A stretch of DNA of 64,000 nucleotides from Nautilus pompilius. Its lineage: Eukaryota > Mollusca > Cephalopoda > Nautilida > Nautilidae. Shown piece by piece: positions 23,314 through 35,979 of this stretch. Both the position numbers and the translations under genes were made by a program. The notes below the pieces were generated by a model. That model ran no database searches, had not been told where the DNA came from, and saw only the letters and a list, made by a program, of their open reading frames with translations. The DNA is taken from assembly GCA_018389105.1 (NCBI GenBank), contig JACATO010000645.1:186001-250000 (forward strand). The letters are read 5' to 3'. Within the stretch, counting starts at the first letter, position 1; every line of letters starts with the position of its first letter.

Positions 23314-26300
23314 CTGAAAAACAAATATTTTCTTCAGCTTATAACAAAAGAATATATATGTTTATTTACAAGCTTAAATGAAACGGATAATTTATTATTC
23401 ATCAGAAGCTATTGTAAAATACAAAACCAACCCCCCTCAGCATAATAAACAAGGTTTAACTACACTGCTCAAAGTAATATAGGGATATTAAGAAAATAAA
23501 GTATATGAACTTAAGGGTAAACCAGCTAAACAATTCAAAATTGACCATAAAATCTGATAAATATACATTTCATGTAATATCTAGAGACTATTAGATGCAT
23601 TTAGTGGAGTCATAATGGCAACAAACAGCCACTTATTTAAATTCATATGACCTTTACCAGCATGTATATGGTCACCACTGGCTTGCAATACAAAAATGCA
23701 AATGTACATTTCATTCTTTTGTCAAAAAACACGATGCATTTCTGGAATGGTAGCAGAAGCACGTGGCTATTTTCCATTGCACCTAAAAACTCATCCCAGA
23801 CATGTTTTATGACATTTAAATTGGGAGAATAAACAAGTCACAGAAGAGATTGAATATTTTCCATTTGAGGGTAATTTACACCTATTTTTGCACAATAAAC
23901 CTTTGCATTATTGCCCATGAAAATAAATTTATTACTGTGATTTTGTACAAACAGTATAATAAATCTAATTTCACAATCAATGTGACTGAAAAATCTGCAT
24001 TTTATTAAAATCAACTTAGATGACTGTGGAAAAATACTTTGTGCAACATGTCGCTGTAAGGCAGGGTGAATGAAAAATTAACTATTGCTTGAGTGTGAGA
24101 TATTATATAACTTGATGCTTTTATTTTAACAAGTCTATACATTTAAATGGCTGATATAAGTTTTACCTGTGATACTGTTATGTAGCCTAAACTACTATAC
24201 ATGATAGAGAGCAACTCCAGTGAGTTTACCTCAACTTAACAGATTCTGCAGTTTTTGCTTGAAGCATCCATATAATACTCTGTCACATGACAAAATGAAT
24301 ACACAGTTGTCTGTATTAAAAAGAAATTGTACAGAACTGTAACAAGGTTGGTCCACTTAAGATGCATCAAAGAAACTTATAATGTAACTATTAAATTTAA
24401 ATCATTATCATGCAATACCTGCTTGATCATGCCAACTTTGAACACATGTCAGACCAACTGGTATATGCAATCAAAAACAAAAAAATGTTTACATTAAAAA
24501 GAATGACATAACCACATGGACTCAAAATAGTGCCAAGACCAATAATGAGAAGTTTCTTTGCTGATTCAACAACTGATCAACAAGGAAGAAAAAACTAGCT
24601 GTAAAGTTACTTGATGCTATAGGGGTCAAGTGAGTAATACTTTTTAAATAAACCTTCTGATAGTCCAAACAAATCTAAATCATTATTTGTGATATTCTAT
24701 TATGAAATTAATAAGTTTATATTGTAAAAAAAAATAAATGAAAATATCTCCGAGTATAAGGCAGTCCTTATAGTCAGAACACTTTCACACACTTTTTTCA
24801 ATACATCAACATCATTGTACAGGGTACATTTTGAGTTTTGTCAAAACGTTTGGAGGCTGCTGATTGGCCAAAATTGTTATAATTTGCACCAATCAAAAAC
24901 TATCTATCTACTATAACAATATGTTCACCAAATATCCATGCCATGTCTTGCATTCAAACTGTGCAGAATGGAAAAGAAGCGTTCTGCTGCCATGGTGCTG
25001 TTTCCATCTGGGAAGACAAGCGGCAAAAGCTTCACCAATATTATCAAACAATTTTTCAAAATCTTCTCTATTAAAGAGGGAAAAAGATCAGGCTGACCAA
25101 TTATTGTCTCAGCAGACATTTTAAAAAATCACAGCCAGGAAAGTTTCTTAAACCAGCAGTAGTCCATGTGAAAAATGGCAAAAAATCTGAAGATCATTAA
25201 ATCAGTTGTCTGGAAAGTGGGCCACTTCCTGATGGTGCAGTTAAACAAATCAACTGGATTACTCTTGCTGACTAAATCTGGTATACAGATAGCTATCATT
25301 TGTGCATCCTGTTTTTGAATGAGTATTTGTGCATAATCAGTCACTCAACATCCAAAATAACTGAATTTTGTCTCATGAATCATTTTCTATCCACTGAAAC
25401 CAAAAATCCATTTTTTAATGCAAAAGGCACTTTCTGTGATGGCTTGGACTGGCATCTACACTGATGAATAAACCCCATTTGTTTTTTTCCCTTCTCAAGG
25501 CATCAAAATCAATGTCAAAATCTATCAAAATGGTATTCTTGATGCTTATGTAAAGCCTAAGTCTTGGGCATTTCAACAAGATGAAATGCCTGCCCACATG
25601 GCCCAAATGATACAGGCATGGTTGTTGGAAAATTTTATAGACTTGATAGACAAAACAATTAGCCACCTTTTGCCAATTTGAAGCCATTGAATTTCACCAT
25701 TTTAGAGCATTCTGAAGCCTCAAACAATTGTGGTGGTGGGAATCAGACAAAATCTCTCAAGAACAGCTCCATAATGTTGTTGATACCTTTCATTGTTGTC
25801 TCTAGGCTTGCATATGTCATTGTAAACTAGAGAATTTGGGCTTTTGATCAATGCATAATATTGTCCAGTACTATTTATTTTTTACAGAAGCAAAAAACTA
25901 AAATGTTTTGGACAGAACTGAAAATGTACCCTGTATATACTTATGAAAGTCTGAAGAAATTATAATAAGTTACAATGTAAAAAATACTAGTACCTTTAAC
26001 TTAACATATTTACAGGGTATGTATCTGATATTGCACTATCTATACTATCAAAATATTTACACTAGCTACAAAGACAGTATGTCCAGGACAAACTAAAAAG
26101 AAACTGGAAAAGGTATGATTATTTTATTTTGTTATTCAGATTTGTCTTTCATACACATACAGGGATTTTATATCTTGTATAGGTTTGAGCATGTCAATAG
26201 CATCAACTCACACACATCATAATTAGGCTTATCTGAAGAAACAAAACAACAAAATTGCATCAAGTTACCTACTGGCTGCATACAACAATATAGTAACAAC

Positions 26301-27360
26301 TCTACCTGGAAATGTACTCGCTGGAGTTCTTTTGTCACACCAGCTTTATGATAATAAAGCACACCATCATGTAGTCACCTTTAATCCTAGATCTATTTTT
26401 TAACCAGTGATGCCTACTGCTAAATCTCATCCTTTTTGAACTGTCAGTTAGGAAAGAACATAGTACTTCTCCAAGTATAAAAGTGCAGACATAAGGTAGA
26501 TCAGGTTAAAAGGTTTCCAGGTAACTTAAGTTCAAACTCTGATGAGAGGAGAATCACTGGTTAATCAAATAACACAGACGGTTAAAAAACAACTACCTGT
26601 GCATGTTTGCTACAGAATAGAAATTAAGTTTGAAAGTTTAAGTGTTGTAGGTATGCTTTTGCTAATTAATCTACACTTTGTATTTGCTTCTTTAATCAAC
26701 ATTTTAAAAAGTTTAGCATATTAAAAAAACTAAAAAATGTACAGCTAAAATGTTTAAACAAATCGTCATCACAGTTGGTATGTAACGAAATGTTTTCCTA
26801 ATATAATTTACAAAATTAATAAACTTGTTGGCAAATAGTTACTCATGTTACCAAAGAAAATTGGCAGCCAGTATGAAATCCTTGACCCGCAACACAAAAA
26901 TAAAAACAAAAACACCATTGTAGCATAATCTGAAAGTGAAAAAGAACTAATTTTTATTCGGCAACAATCTCAAAAGAATTTAAACTGGTCCCACGTCTAT
27001 TGTTGTTCAGTACTTCAAATTTAATCTTTTGCTAAATTTGGTTTATTTACTCAAACTGCACAATTTTACCCTCATTCTACTGCTGAACTACATAGTTCAA
27101 TTAAGCATAAGTGGTCCAGTTTGCATAAATGCTGTGTGTTAGGCCTCTGATCTTTTGGCTTCAGTCTCACTATTTGTACCAAAATAAAAACTGATATTCT
27201 TTTTTTTTTTTCACATGTAGAGGTTTAAATTGGTAAGTCAAAATGAAATTGCTATTTTGCTCATTATCAGCCCTACCCTCTTCTGATGCAGAAATTATAT
27301 TTAAAAAAGAACTGAAAACTGAAGTCCAAAGGAATCTCTTCTTTATACAGTAAGAGTTAC
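23314..27360 (-). other. DOCK intron with a TA-flanked DDE transposon
   Basis: GT-AG intron of about 4 kb. One element, at 24820-25933, is clear. The rest is AT-rich and without recognised features. Open frames at 23647 and 26542 lack family features. Confidence 0.6.
24820..25933 (+). mobile_element. IS630/Tc1/mariner-superfamily DDE transposon with inverted repeats
   Basis: The element is 1114 bp and flanked by TA (24818-24819 and 25934-25935). The left end begins cagggtacattttgagtttt, and the right end read in reverse complement begins cagggtacattttcagttct, continuing in agreement for about 30 bases. Inside on the plus strand, FQQDEMPAHMAQMIQAWLLE (around 25570) matches the FxQDGAPxHxAxxVxxWL block around the second catalytic residue of Tc1/mariner-like transposases. 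The expected later SPDLxPLDF block is visible only in degenerate form (about 25680-25720). The transposase is heavily decayed. The exact family is unknown to me. Confidence 0.82.
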
Positions 27361-27504
27361 CTGATTCACTGTAGTTCCTATACATCCTTGTAATACCATT
27401 TGAAGCATTTTAGGATCTGGTGGTTCTTGAGACATAGCAACTGCCAATTCTTTGGTTTTCTTTTGAACATCTTCAATAGCTACTTCAATAGGAGACAGGA
27501 TTAT
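27361..27504 (-). CDS. DOCK7: DOCK exon j, DHR-2 lobe C with nucleotide-sensor region (residues 398-445)
   Basis: The exon is 144 nt and in phase 0 at both ends. The acceptor is atatttatag before ATAATC, and the donor is AATCAG followed by gtaact. It encodes [40 protein letters not shown] and CIGTTVNQ. The valine before N-Q is the position that senses the bound nucleotide and Mg2+ in DOCK GEFs, and it is retained. Compared with vertebrate DOCK7 the changes are mild. Confidence 0.96.
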
Positions 27505-28869
27505 CTATAAATATGTAAAAAAAGTACGTTTTTGAAATAGATAAAAGGTAAATTATGCAATGACGTAAAATATCACTGAAATTTTTGAAAAACAGAACAT
27601 TTCATGTGCATTCTATTTCCATTCTGTTAGTATATCTGACAAGATAAATTCTTTTAAAAGGAATGGGGAAAGAAAAATAAAATACTAATGGAGGTTTAGA
27701 ATACATATGCTAACTTTATGTAAACAAAAATATTTAACTATTACCAAAAATTAGTGACTAGTAGAATTAATTTATCCAAAATTATAACAAAACTCTATAA
27801 GAAACAATAGAAAATAAACAAGGAAATTATTCATTTTAACAATTAGAATAATAAAATAGTAATTATAATTACAATTATATTTAAAGAAACAAGAATTGAA
27901 GGCCTTTATTAAGTTTTCTTCAAACCTAGGTGGTACCTCTGTACATGAATTTCCGAAACCTGGACTCAAAGTAGTGTACATACATACTGCCAATATTAGA
28001 GAATCTTGCTACACACATCTTATGACCAGACCTTTCAGTGTTTTAATCCTAATGCACATTAGGGGATCTTTTTGAACTACACACAATCTAGAGCCAACAT
28101 AGTATAATGATATTAGATCATTCTTGTCCTGTTGTCACTGTTGAAGGCATCAGGTCACTTTACCGCAGTAGTGGTATTCATGTTGATAAACTTCACGATA
28201 ATAGTGACCACAGCTTTACTAGAAATGTCAAAATCTTTGGCAATCTGGATTAGACCCTGACCACACTTTAAAAGGCCTATAACAACCTCAGGTAAACAGA
28301 AATATCATGTCTGTTTGACATAATGATAATGCACACTAGTTATTAGGTTTATCAAGTTTTTAGTTGAACAATTTAGTTTGTTCACATTCACTGACTGACT
28401 TCAATGTAAATCAAATGGAGAATAAACCGTCATTTCCTCAGTAGTTGGAATTTATGCCACTGGATGTTATGCTAAATGGACAGAAAATCATATTTTACAC
28501 GTATTTTAGGTGAATTATTTTTGTTGAATATTTTAAATATGACATTTTTAAAAATGTTTCAACTTCCCATTTTACTTTCACTCATACAGACAGACGAAGA
28601 AGACTAAATACGGGCTGTCCCCTCTATATGTCTGCTAGAAACAATAATAGCCCATCACTGAAGCATAAAGGTGACAGGACGGCATGTCAATGTGTTGATG
28701 CAATATTAACATTGTCCCAAGCCATTTGGAGACTAGCTATTGAAATGACAACATCACCTGTCTTGCCACTATTGATAGACAGTTTGTTGTCTGCCTGGGT
28801 CACCTCGACTGCTGCTTGCTGGCTCGCAAATAAATTCCTCTGCGTCTGGAGTCCACTCACTTTTCAAGC

Positions 28870-30190
28870 AGGTTTGTGCAACAGAACACTGCCAAGCGAG
28901 TTGGCATAACAGCAAAAGGTGGCAGGAAGCTTCAGTATGAAGGCTATACACATGTTATTGAAAGAGATGGACAAAATTATTGGAGATGCGAAAAGCAGAA
29001 AGGCTGCCTGCAGTTGGAGGCTAAAGATATTTAATGATGTCATCCAGGGTACTCCATCAGAACACATATCCACCAGATACAACATGCATTTATGCTCTAA
29101 AATCTGTATAAAAAATGAAGCAACAAGCTGGACAATCTGAGGAAGCTACTAGTAGCAACATACACAATTGTACAGCAAATTTCTCTCTGGTCGTTGCCTT
29201 AAAAAAGAAACTGGAAATATTGGCACAAATGATTAGATGGAAGATAGTGATGATATAAGTGAAGACCTAAAACTCACGACCAGAGGGGAACCATTTTTGG
29301 CATTTGAAAGTGAGCAAGTGGTTATACTAACAACATCTAAAAATCTAGACCTCTTGTTCACCAAGCTACACTGGTTGTGCAATGGTGCATTTGACAGTGC
29401 ACCTTTAGGATCCAAACTGTACATTGTTCATGTTATTACTGACAAAATCTGAACTCTGCACTTGGTGTACAGTGTAATGAAGAACAAAGACGAGGACACA
29501 TACAATGTCATATTCAGTTAGATTAAGAATGTTAGAAACACAAATCCAGAGTCAATTAGAATTGACTTTGAATGAGCAGTACTGAACAGCATCAGAAAGC
29601 AGTTTCAAACCACCACAGTTTTTGGATGCTTTTACCGTTTCGCTCAATGTTTGTGGGGCAATATTCAGTCTCTTTGACTGTGAGCGTGCTATATGGAATC
29701 AGAAAATGCTCTGCTGATTAAAAGTATACAGGCACTGCATTTGTTCCACCAAATGACATCACTGACATGTTTAATGCCTGATGGTGTCTATCAATAATGA
29801 AATGGATGAAAGAATAGCAAACTTTTTTTGGCCTATTTTGAGAGCACTTGGCTCAGTATTGTTACTCAAGGGAGACGAAGTTGACCCATGTTTGAGATTG
29901 AAATGTGGACCGTCAACAGCAGAGCTTAAGAAAATCTTCCCTGAACCAATAATTCCTTGGAGGGCTGGCACCAAGCTTTTGACTAATGAATGGCAATCAC
30001 ACGCATAAATTTGTAGGCTTGTCACAAAACTAAGGAAAGAACAAACCAAGACTGAGCAACCATTGAACACAAAGTCACAAAACACAAGGCAAACATCATT
30101 AATAACCGCCTGAAGACACCAGGTGCCAACTATACCAATGAAGACAGACTGGCATATCTGAGGGCGATCGCTCATAATTTGTGACCAGTA
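28870..30190 (+). mobile_element. MULE transposon remnant with FLYWCH zinc finger
   Basis: Around 28910-29030 one plus frame reads GGRKLQYEGYTHVIERDGQN and YWRCEKQKGC, a FLYWCH-type zinc finger. From 29340 the DDE part follows: FTKLHWLCNGAFDSAPLGSK, then IRIDFE near 29560, and TVFGCFYRFAQCLWGNIQSL, equivalent to the D-F-E and G-C-F-x-H-L-x-Q motifs of MULEs. TNNSLEGWHQAF (about 29948) is the conserved C-terminal block. Stops and shifts are frequent. The FLYWCH plus MULE layout is common in animal MULEs. Confidence 0.87.
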
Positions 30191-31627
30191 TGATTTTAAT
30201 TCTCTATGAATCACTGCAATAAATTTCAATCAATTAATTTACTACATTTTTATGGTTGTTTCAGAATGTTTTATGTTGTGTTTGTAATCAATTATTTACG
30301 TATTATATTCTATTTCTTACTACTGTCATCAACACCCGATGGCAATAATGTCTGTCAGAATGTTGTCCACACATGCATTTCTTCACATACTGCACCTTAA
30401 AAGCAAAATGCATATACTTAACCTAAGCAAACAGAGGAAGATATCAGAATTTTAACTCCAATTGCTTTCATGGAGATTAGTTGAGTACATAAGACAACTG
30501 TTAAATACCAGCTATAGGAAGCAAAAAAGGTTGACATTCACATCCAAGCAATAACACTATCCACCATCTTATATCACAAAAGCCATGAAAATAGCCTTGC
30601 AACACTATGCACTTTAGGAACATTGAAAACACTTTACTCACTTACAAAAAAAAAATATACGTAACATAACAAGACAATAAGTGATTCACCTGGCTAATTC
30701 CAAAAAAGAAAGAAAGAAAAATTGATAGCTGAGAACATTTTACTCACTTGTAATTGTGGTAAACAGACTGACTAAAATTAGGAATGCTGCCCATCTTGGA
30801 CAGTTAGAGAAATCAGTTGTAGCCTACATCATATATACAATAAAAGGACTATGAGATCATAGGTTATGAAAAGCATAATCAGAGAAAAAAAATAAAAGCA
30901 GCTGTATACCACCCTATATGTACCTCCACAAAAAGTACATCAAGCATGAAAATTAGCAGAATATTGCACTAAATTCCTGAAATGTCTGAGAGTAGAGCTA
31001 TGCCCCTACTCGCTAGTGTGGAGACCATCTCTGTCATGATGTAGAATTAAAATTAACCCTGCCAGACCAAACACTCATCAAACCTCTCCTAGAGATGGTG
31101 AAAGGATTTTCTAAAAAATTGATAAAAGAATTTTTCTGGTGGCAATAAAAGCCAAAAAGATTAACATCAAGAACAGTTTATCATCGTTCACAGAATGTCA
31201 ACTTCATCAGTGGATTTGTTGGATTTTACAAAAAAGTCACTGTTTGTAAAAGCATGAAATTCTCCATTCTTGTATCGTTGAGCGTCAATGACAATTTCTA
31301 ACCTTGTAAATATGAACAACATGCATTATAGCTACTTCACAGCAATTGTAAAACTTGTTAATGCAAACTTTTAGTCTTGATTTATCCACATTTAATGTAA
31401 CATTCAAGGATTTTTCAAGGGCAAATTTTAATTTCTAAGAATCACAAAATTAGGAGACACATTAATACATTAATCCAATAAACCAAATCTGGAGTCAGAC
31501 TATAAATGAGAGATGTGGGATACAATTTACATTACTGAACTATCCAAAAAAAAAAAAAAAAAAAAAACCACAGCAAAGAAAAATGCCTTTTCATCCAGAT
31601 ATTTGAGGTGTCATAAAATCTTATGTA

Positions 31628-32572
31628 TGAGGTATAGTCAAAAAGTATCCGACCTTGAATTTGTTTGAACAAATAATAATGTGAGAGCAAAATCTGCATG
31701 GGTATTAGGTGGCCGCGTCCTTCCTGAGCATGCGCAAAAATTTTTGTGTCTGTAGGTTGCGCCAGTTGCCCACATTGACGCGTTGAGTACAGATGTGAAG
31801 AGTGTGCTGTGCGATTTTTCTTTTTGAGTCAAGATGACCGAGCGCATTGAGCAAAGATATTGTATCAAATTCAGCCAAAAACTTGGTGATACGCAAGCCC
31901 AGACTATCGAGAAGATTCAGACGGCCTTTGGAGATGATGCTGTGGGAAAAACACAAATAAAGGAGTGGTACAACCGGTTCAAAGATGGCAGCACCTCAGT
32001 GGACAGTGAGCCACGTTGTGGCAGACCATCGACTAGCAGAAACGACAAAATGATTGCAAAGGTTCGAGGAATAGTCTTTGAAGACCGTCATGTGACTATT
32101 GAGGAGATTGTTGCCGGAGTTGGAATCAGCCATGGGTCAGTTCAGTCAATTATAACAGATTTGTGCATGAGGAGGGTGTCGGCCAAATTCGTACCAAAGT
32201 TGCAACGCACCCGCTCATTCTGCCAATGTCGTCCAAGCATTCCTTGCCAAGCATAACACACCACTTGTTCCTCAGGCTTCCTACTACCCAGACTTGGCTC
32301 CGTGTGACTTTTGGCTATTCCCAAAGTTCAAAAAAACACTCAAAGGGAGAAAATTTGAGTCAACAGAGGGCATTAAGCAAAATTCGACAGCACAGCTCTA
32401 CAGCATCCTAAAAAGTGATTTCCAGAAATGTTTCCAGCAGTGGCAGGAACGCTGGCAGAAGTGTGTAGACTCCCAAGGCGAATGCTTTGAAGGAGACTAA
32501 ATCAAAATGGTGAGTTTTTTAATATTACTTGTTTTTTTGGCCAAAGGTCGGATACTTTTTGACTACACCTCG
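31628..32572 (+). mobile_element. Internally deleted mariner, both ends present (copy 2)
   Basis: The element is 945 bp and flanked by TA (31626-31627 and 32573-32574). The left end begins tgaggtatagtcaaaaag, and the right end is its inverted copy with two or three differences. The transposase start (31834) is intact: MTERIEQRYCIKFSQKLGDT, then the helix-turn-helix region with VTIEEIVAGVGISHGSVQSI. After FVPKL the frame jumps directly to NAPAHSANVVQAFLAKHNTP in another frame and runs to the normal C-terminus, ending at 32500. About 340-380 bp encoding the first two catalytic aspartates is missing, so the copy depends on transposase from elsewhere. Confidence 0.9.
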
Positions 32573-33147
32573 TAAATGAAGTTCTCTATCATAATCGTCT
32601 GGACGTCCCTCATAAGTTTATCAAAATCTACATAAACAAACAGTACACTAAACAAGCTTCCAAGGTGGATCAGCTCATTTTGCTGAAAACTGATGCCAAA
32701 ATATTTATCAGCTCACCAAGAGTGGAATAACTTTACAATCTGAGATCTGTTAGTGAATGTACTGCATTTTAAATGATGTTTCAATGACCATAGAACTTGT
32801 TTATCAAATAATTTTCTTCTCTTTTATAGTGAATTGAAAGAGTAATTTGTAAAAGTCTTCAAATCTAACTAAAGCCTTTGCTAACAAAGCCATCAACTGG
32901 GAAGCAAATTGATCAAACGGAAAATCTAAAAGAAAACCACATGGCTTAATCTGGTGAATTCTGAACCAGTCTGAATGTGATAAAACAAGAGAATTTTTGG
33001 AATTTATTCACCTTGTTATTGTGAGTCTAATAAAATGCAATTAGAATAGAGTGTTCATATTTCTTTAATGTTAAACATAATGTACCATAAGTCTCATTGT
33101 TTCTTAATTTTTTATTTAAAAATGGTAGTGTAAATATCAATTTTTAC

Positions 33148-33293
33148 CTGTTCTCTGTTAATCACATTTAGCCGCGTCTTAATGTAGGGAAAAGCATGGC
33201 TTGTGGTCAGTATAGTCTTTCTTTTGTACTGTTCATGGAGTTCTCCATGGGCCCGTCCATTCAATGTAAATGGAGTTGCATACATAAATCTCT
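33148..33293 (-). CDS. DOCK7: DOCK exon i, DHR-2 lobe B/C (residues 349-397)
   Basis: The exon is 146 nt. Its first two bases complete a codon from the previous exon and it ends in phase 0. The acceptor is tatgatttcag before AGAGATTT, and the donor is GAACAG followed by gtaaaa. It encodes [20 protein letters not shown] and then [55 protein letters not shown] is nearly invariant in DOCK6/7/8. Confidence 0.97.
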
Positions 33294-33484
33294 CTGAAAT
33301 CATAAAAAACAATTTGTTTAATGATGCAGATCTGAAAGAAGACAATTTATAACAGGGTGTGTATCAGACATTCCCACAGAATATTTGATTTTTATTGATA
33401 AAAACTCTCCCACCCAAATCTCAAACAAACAAACACACACACACAAATGGAATGACAAAAGTAGAATCTGATAGGAGGCTAGGT

Positions 33485-35979
33485 CAGTGTTTCTTAAACT
33501 ATGGGTCACCAAGCTGTTCGAGTGGGTTGAATGGTCTCCAGACAACTACAATTGTCAAGGCTGTATTTGCAAATACTTTCAGTCTGCCAAAATTACAGTC
33601 ACAACACAGTCAATGTATACACAATCAGCTGGCAGCCTATTCAGTAAGACGATGGGGATAATGAAAAACCAATGGCAGATGTGAAACAAACCAATCACCT
33701 ATGGGAAAGCATTCCTGATTGGTGGATTGTAAGATGACAATGTGCACGTGTGGCCAATGCGCAGGCAGCAGAGTTGGACAGGGTGAGCGAGGTTAGTATG
33801 CCACATACTTCATTTTGCTACTGACTTTAACATGCATGGTGCTGCTTGTGATGACAGGTGTTTCTCTATACATTTTTAAAAACTGTTCTGTCCGATGATT
33901 TGTTTTATCTCACTTGCTTTATTTTGTTTTCATGCTTTGCTAATTTAATAACCATCTCACACATTGTTTCCTTTCCATGTTTTTTTTTTGTTCTGGTTGG
34001 ATGTTTCTCCCAGATTATAATGTTGTACCTTTTTTTTTAGGATGGGGAAACATACTTACAGAGGCATCTATTTCAGATTCACTCACATAAGTGACTGTGG
34101 TGATGTCAAGCCACAGTGTATCTTGTGTGGAGAAATCCTTGCCAACAAATTGCTGAAGGAAAGCAAGCTAAATAGACATCTGGATACAAAACATCCACAG
34201 TTCAAAGACAAAGATCGCATATTATTTGTGAGGGAGGAGGAAGCCATGAAGCAACAGAGACTCGACAGTCCAACTAATGAGGTAATCTACTCTGTGCAGC
34301 CAGCTACCTTGGCTTCCTATCTTGTGGCTTGGTGAATTGCAAAATCAAAAGCACCCCACGTTTGGAGAAAAACTGTATTAAACTGGCTGCTGTCAACATG
34401 GTTAGAACTCTTAATGGTGAAACTGTGGCTAAGAAGTTACATGTCGTATCTTTTTAAAATGATATGATCCTCTCACACATCAATGGATGATATATCCATA
34501 TGTCCTTTGGCATCAAAGAACAAGTTATTATTACTATAAAAGCTAGCCATTAATTAAGCCTTCAACTGGATGAGACAATAGATGTCAGTCATGATGCTCA
34601 GCTGCTTATCTATGTCAAATATCGAGGAGAGAAGGACGGAGTTGTTGTTCCTATTTTCTGACTGCTTTTATCAACTATGACAGGCTTAGGTATTTTTGAT
34701 ATAGTGGATTGCTTTTTTAAAGAGGAGAATCTGACATGGAATGTGTTACAGCATCTGTAGTGTTGGAACACCAGCTATGCTTGGGACACAAGGCTTCATC
34801 ACTCTTGTGAAAGATTTGATTCCAAATAATAATCATTCATTGTCTTCTTCATCGCAAGAACCTTGCTACAAATAATCTGTTGGGTGAGATGGCTGTCATC
34901 ATGAATGTGGAAATTCAAGTGGTGATGTTTGTCAAAACAAAAGTGCTCAACTTGAGGTTGTTTCAAGAAATGTATTCAGACTTTGTATCTGAACACATCC
35001 ACTTGCTGTACCATTTGGAGGTCAGGCAGCTTTCACAGGGAAAGGTTCATGAACAAATTGTGACCTTGAGAACTGAGCTTGAAATATTTCTCTGAGAGAA
35101 AAATCATGGCCTGGCTAGAAGGTTCTCTGAGCCAAAATGGCTGCTCCAAGTGGCCTACCTAGCAGATATTTTTCTGAAATGAATTGCCTTAATAATTCCA
35201 TGCAAGGTCAGGGTCACTCTCTTCTGGGACTGAAAAGCTATCCTCCTTTAAGCACAAACTGAAGCTGTGGAAGGGTAAAATGGAGAGAGCAAAAACTAGA
35301 TCTTTCCTGTCCTTAAACTGTCATTTTGGAGGACTTTGAGGAAAATGAACCAGTATCATTTAGGACATTCAAGGTAGTGTTTTGGAGCACCTGGATAATC
35401 TCAGAGAATAATCTGAGCACTATATTTCTGCTGAAGATGCAAAAAGGTTCACGTGGGTTTGAAACCCTTTCAATATTAATGTGGAAAGTTTTCCTACAAC
35501 ATGACGGAATACTTTTCCATAACTTCAATCAGCAATTCCTCAGTACTTTTTGGATCACCCTCTTTGATGAAAAAGCAATTGCTGCTGCAGAAGTTGTCAA
35601 AGTCCTCCAGTCATTCATGACCACATACTTTGAGGCAGAGTTTTTAACATTAGTGCTGACAAAGAAAAAGCTTCACAATAGGCTGGAGCCTGAGCATGAC
35701 CATGATCTGTGTTGCAGCTTCTCTAACATAACACCTCACTTTGAAGACAGAGCAAAGAACAAAGTCATCCCTCTCATTAGTTGTAGAAAGTGTTTACATT
35801 TTTATTCCATTGCATTATACTCTTCTATATGAATTTATGCTGCTCTTTTCTTGTATCAAACAATAGAATAAACAAAAACTAAAATTTAATTCTGAAATCA
35901 TTGTTTACTTACTTTGGGTCATGAGCAGACCTGAACGGTCTAGTTTTGGGTCACATTGAAAAACGTTTAAGAAACAATG
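33485..35979 (+). mobile_element. hAT transposon, ZBED5-like, with both terminal repeats
   Basis: The left end begins cagtgtttcttaaac (33485) and the right end is its inverted copy gtttaagaaacaatg (ending 35979). The outer 8 bases, ggctaggt and ggttagac, agree at five positions and differ only by transitions, fitting a decayed 8-bp hAT duplication. Inside, 34042-34335 encodes a BED finger (CGDVKPQCILCGEILANKLL and then SKLNRHLDTKHPQFKDKD). Further blocks resemble HLEVRQLSQGKVHEQIVTLR (from about 35010) of ZBED5/FAM200-type transposases. The frame is broken in several places. Confidence 0.88.
34042..34335 (+). pseudogene. hAT transposase N-terminus with BED zinc finger
   Basis: The open frame is 97 residues, starting MGKHTYRGIYFRFTHISDCG. 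The BED finger has C-x2-C in PQCILCGEI and H-x4-H in LNRHLDTKHPQ. ZBED5-, SCAND3- and FAM200-like proteins begin with the same layout, with a tyrosine/phenylalanine-rich stretch before the finger. The catalytic part downstream (34400-35830) is interrupted by many stops, so this is a fragment of a dead transposase rather than a host gene. Confidence 0.75.

Larger units (their letters stand above)
27505..33147 (-). other. DOCK intron with MULE and deleted mariner
   Basis: GT-AG intron of about 5.6 kb. It contains a FLYWCH/MULE element (28870-30190), an internally deleted mariner (31628-32572) and a poly(A) run at 31546-31567. The remaining stretches (27505-28870, 30190-31545 and 32580-33147) show nothing recognisable. 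Confidence 0.6.

Noticed and set aside
31834..32256. 140-residue open frame that resembles a host gene of the FLJ37770/GVQW3 kind
   Set aside because: It is the N-terminal part of the transposase of the deleted mariner. The inverted repeats and TA duplication around it are clear.
35326..35832. 168-residue plus-strand open frame considered as a host exon
   Set aside because: It lies inside the hAT element bounded at 33485 and 35979 and follows the RQLSQGKV block, so it is probably the C-terminal part of the transposase.
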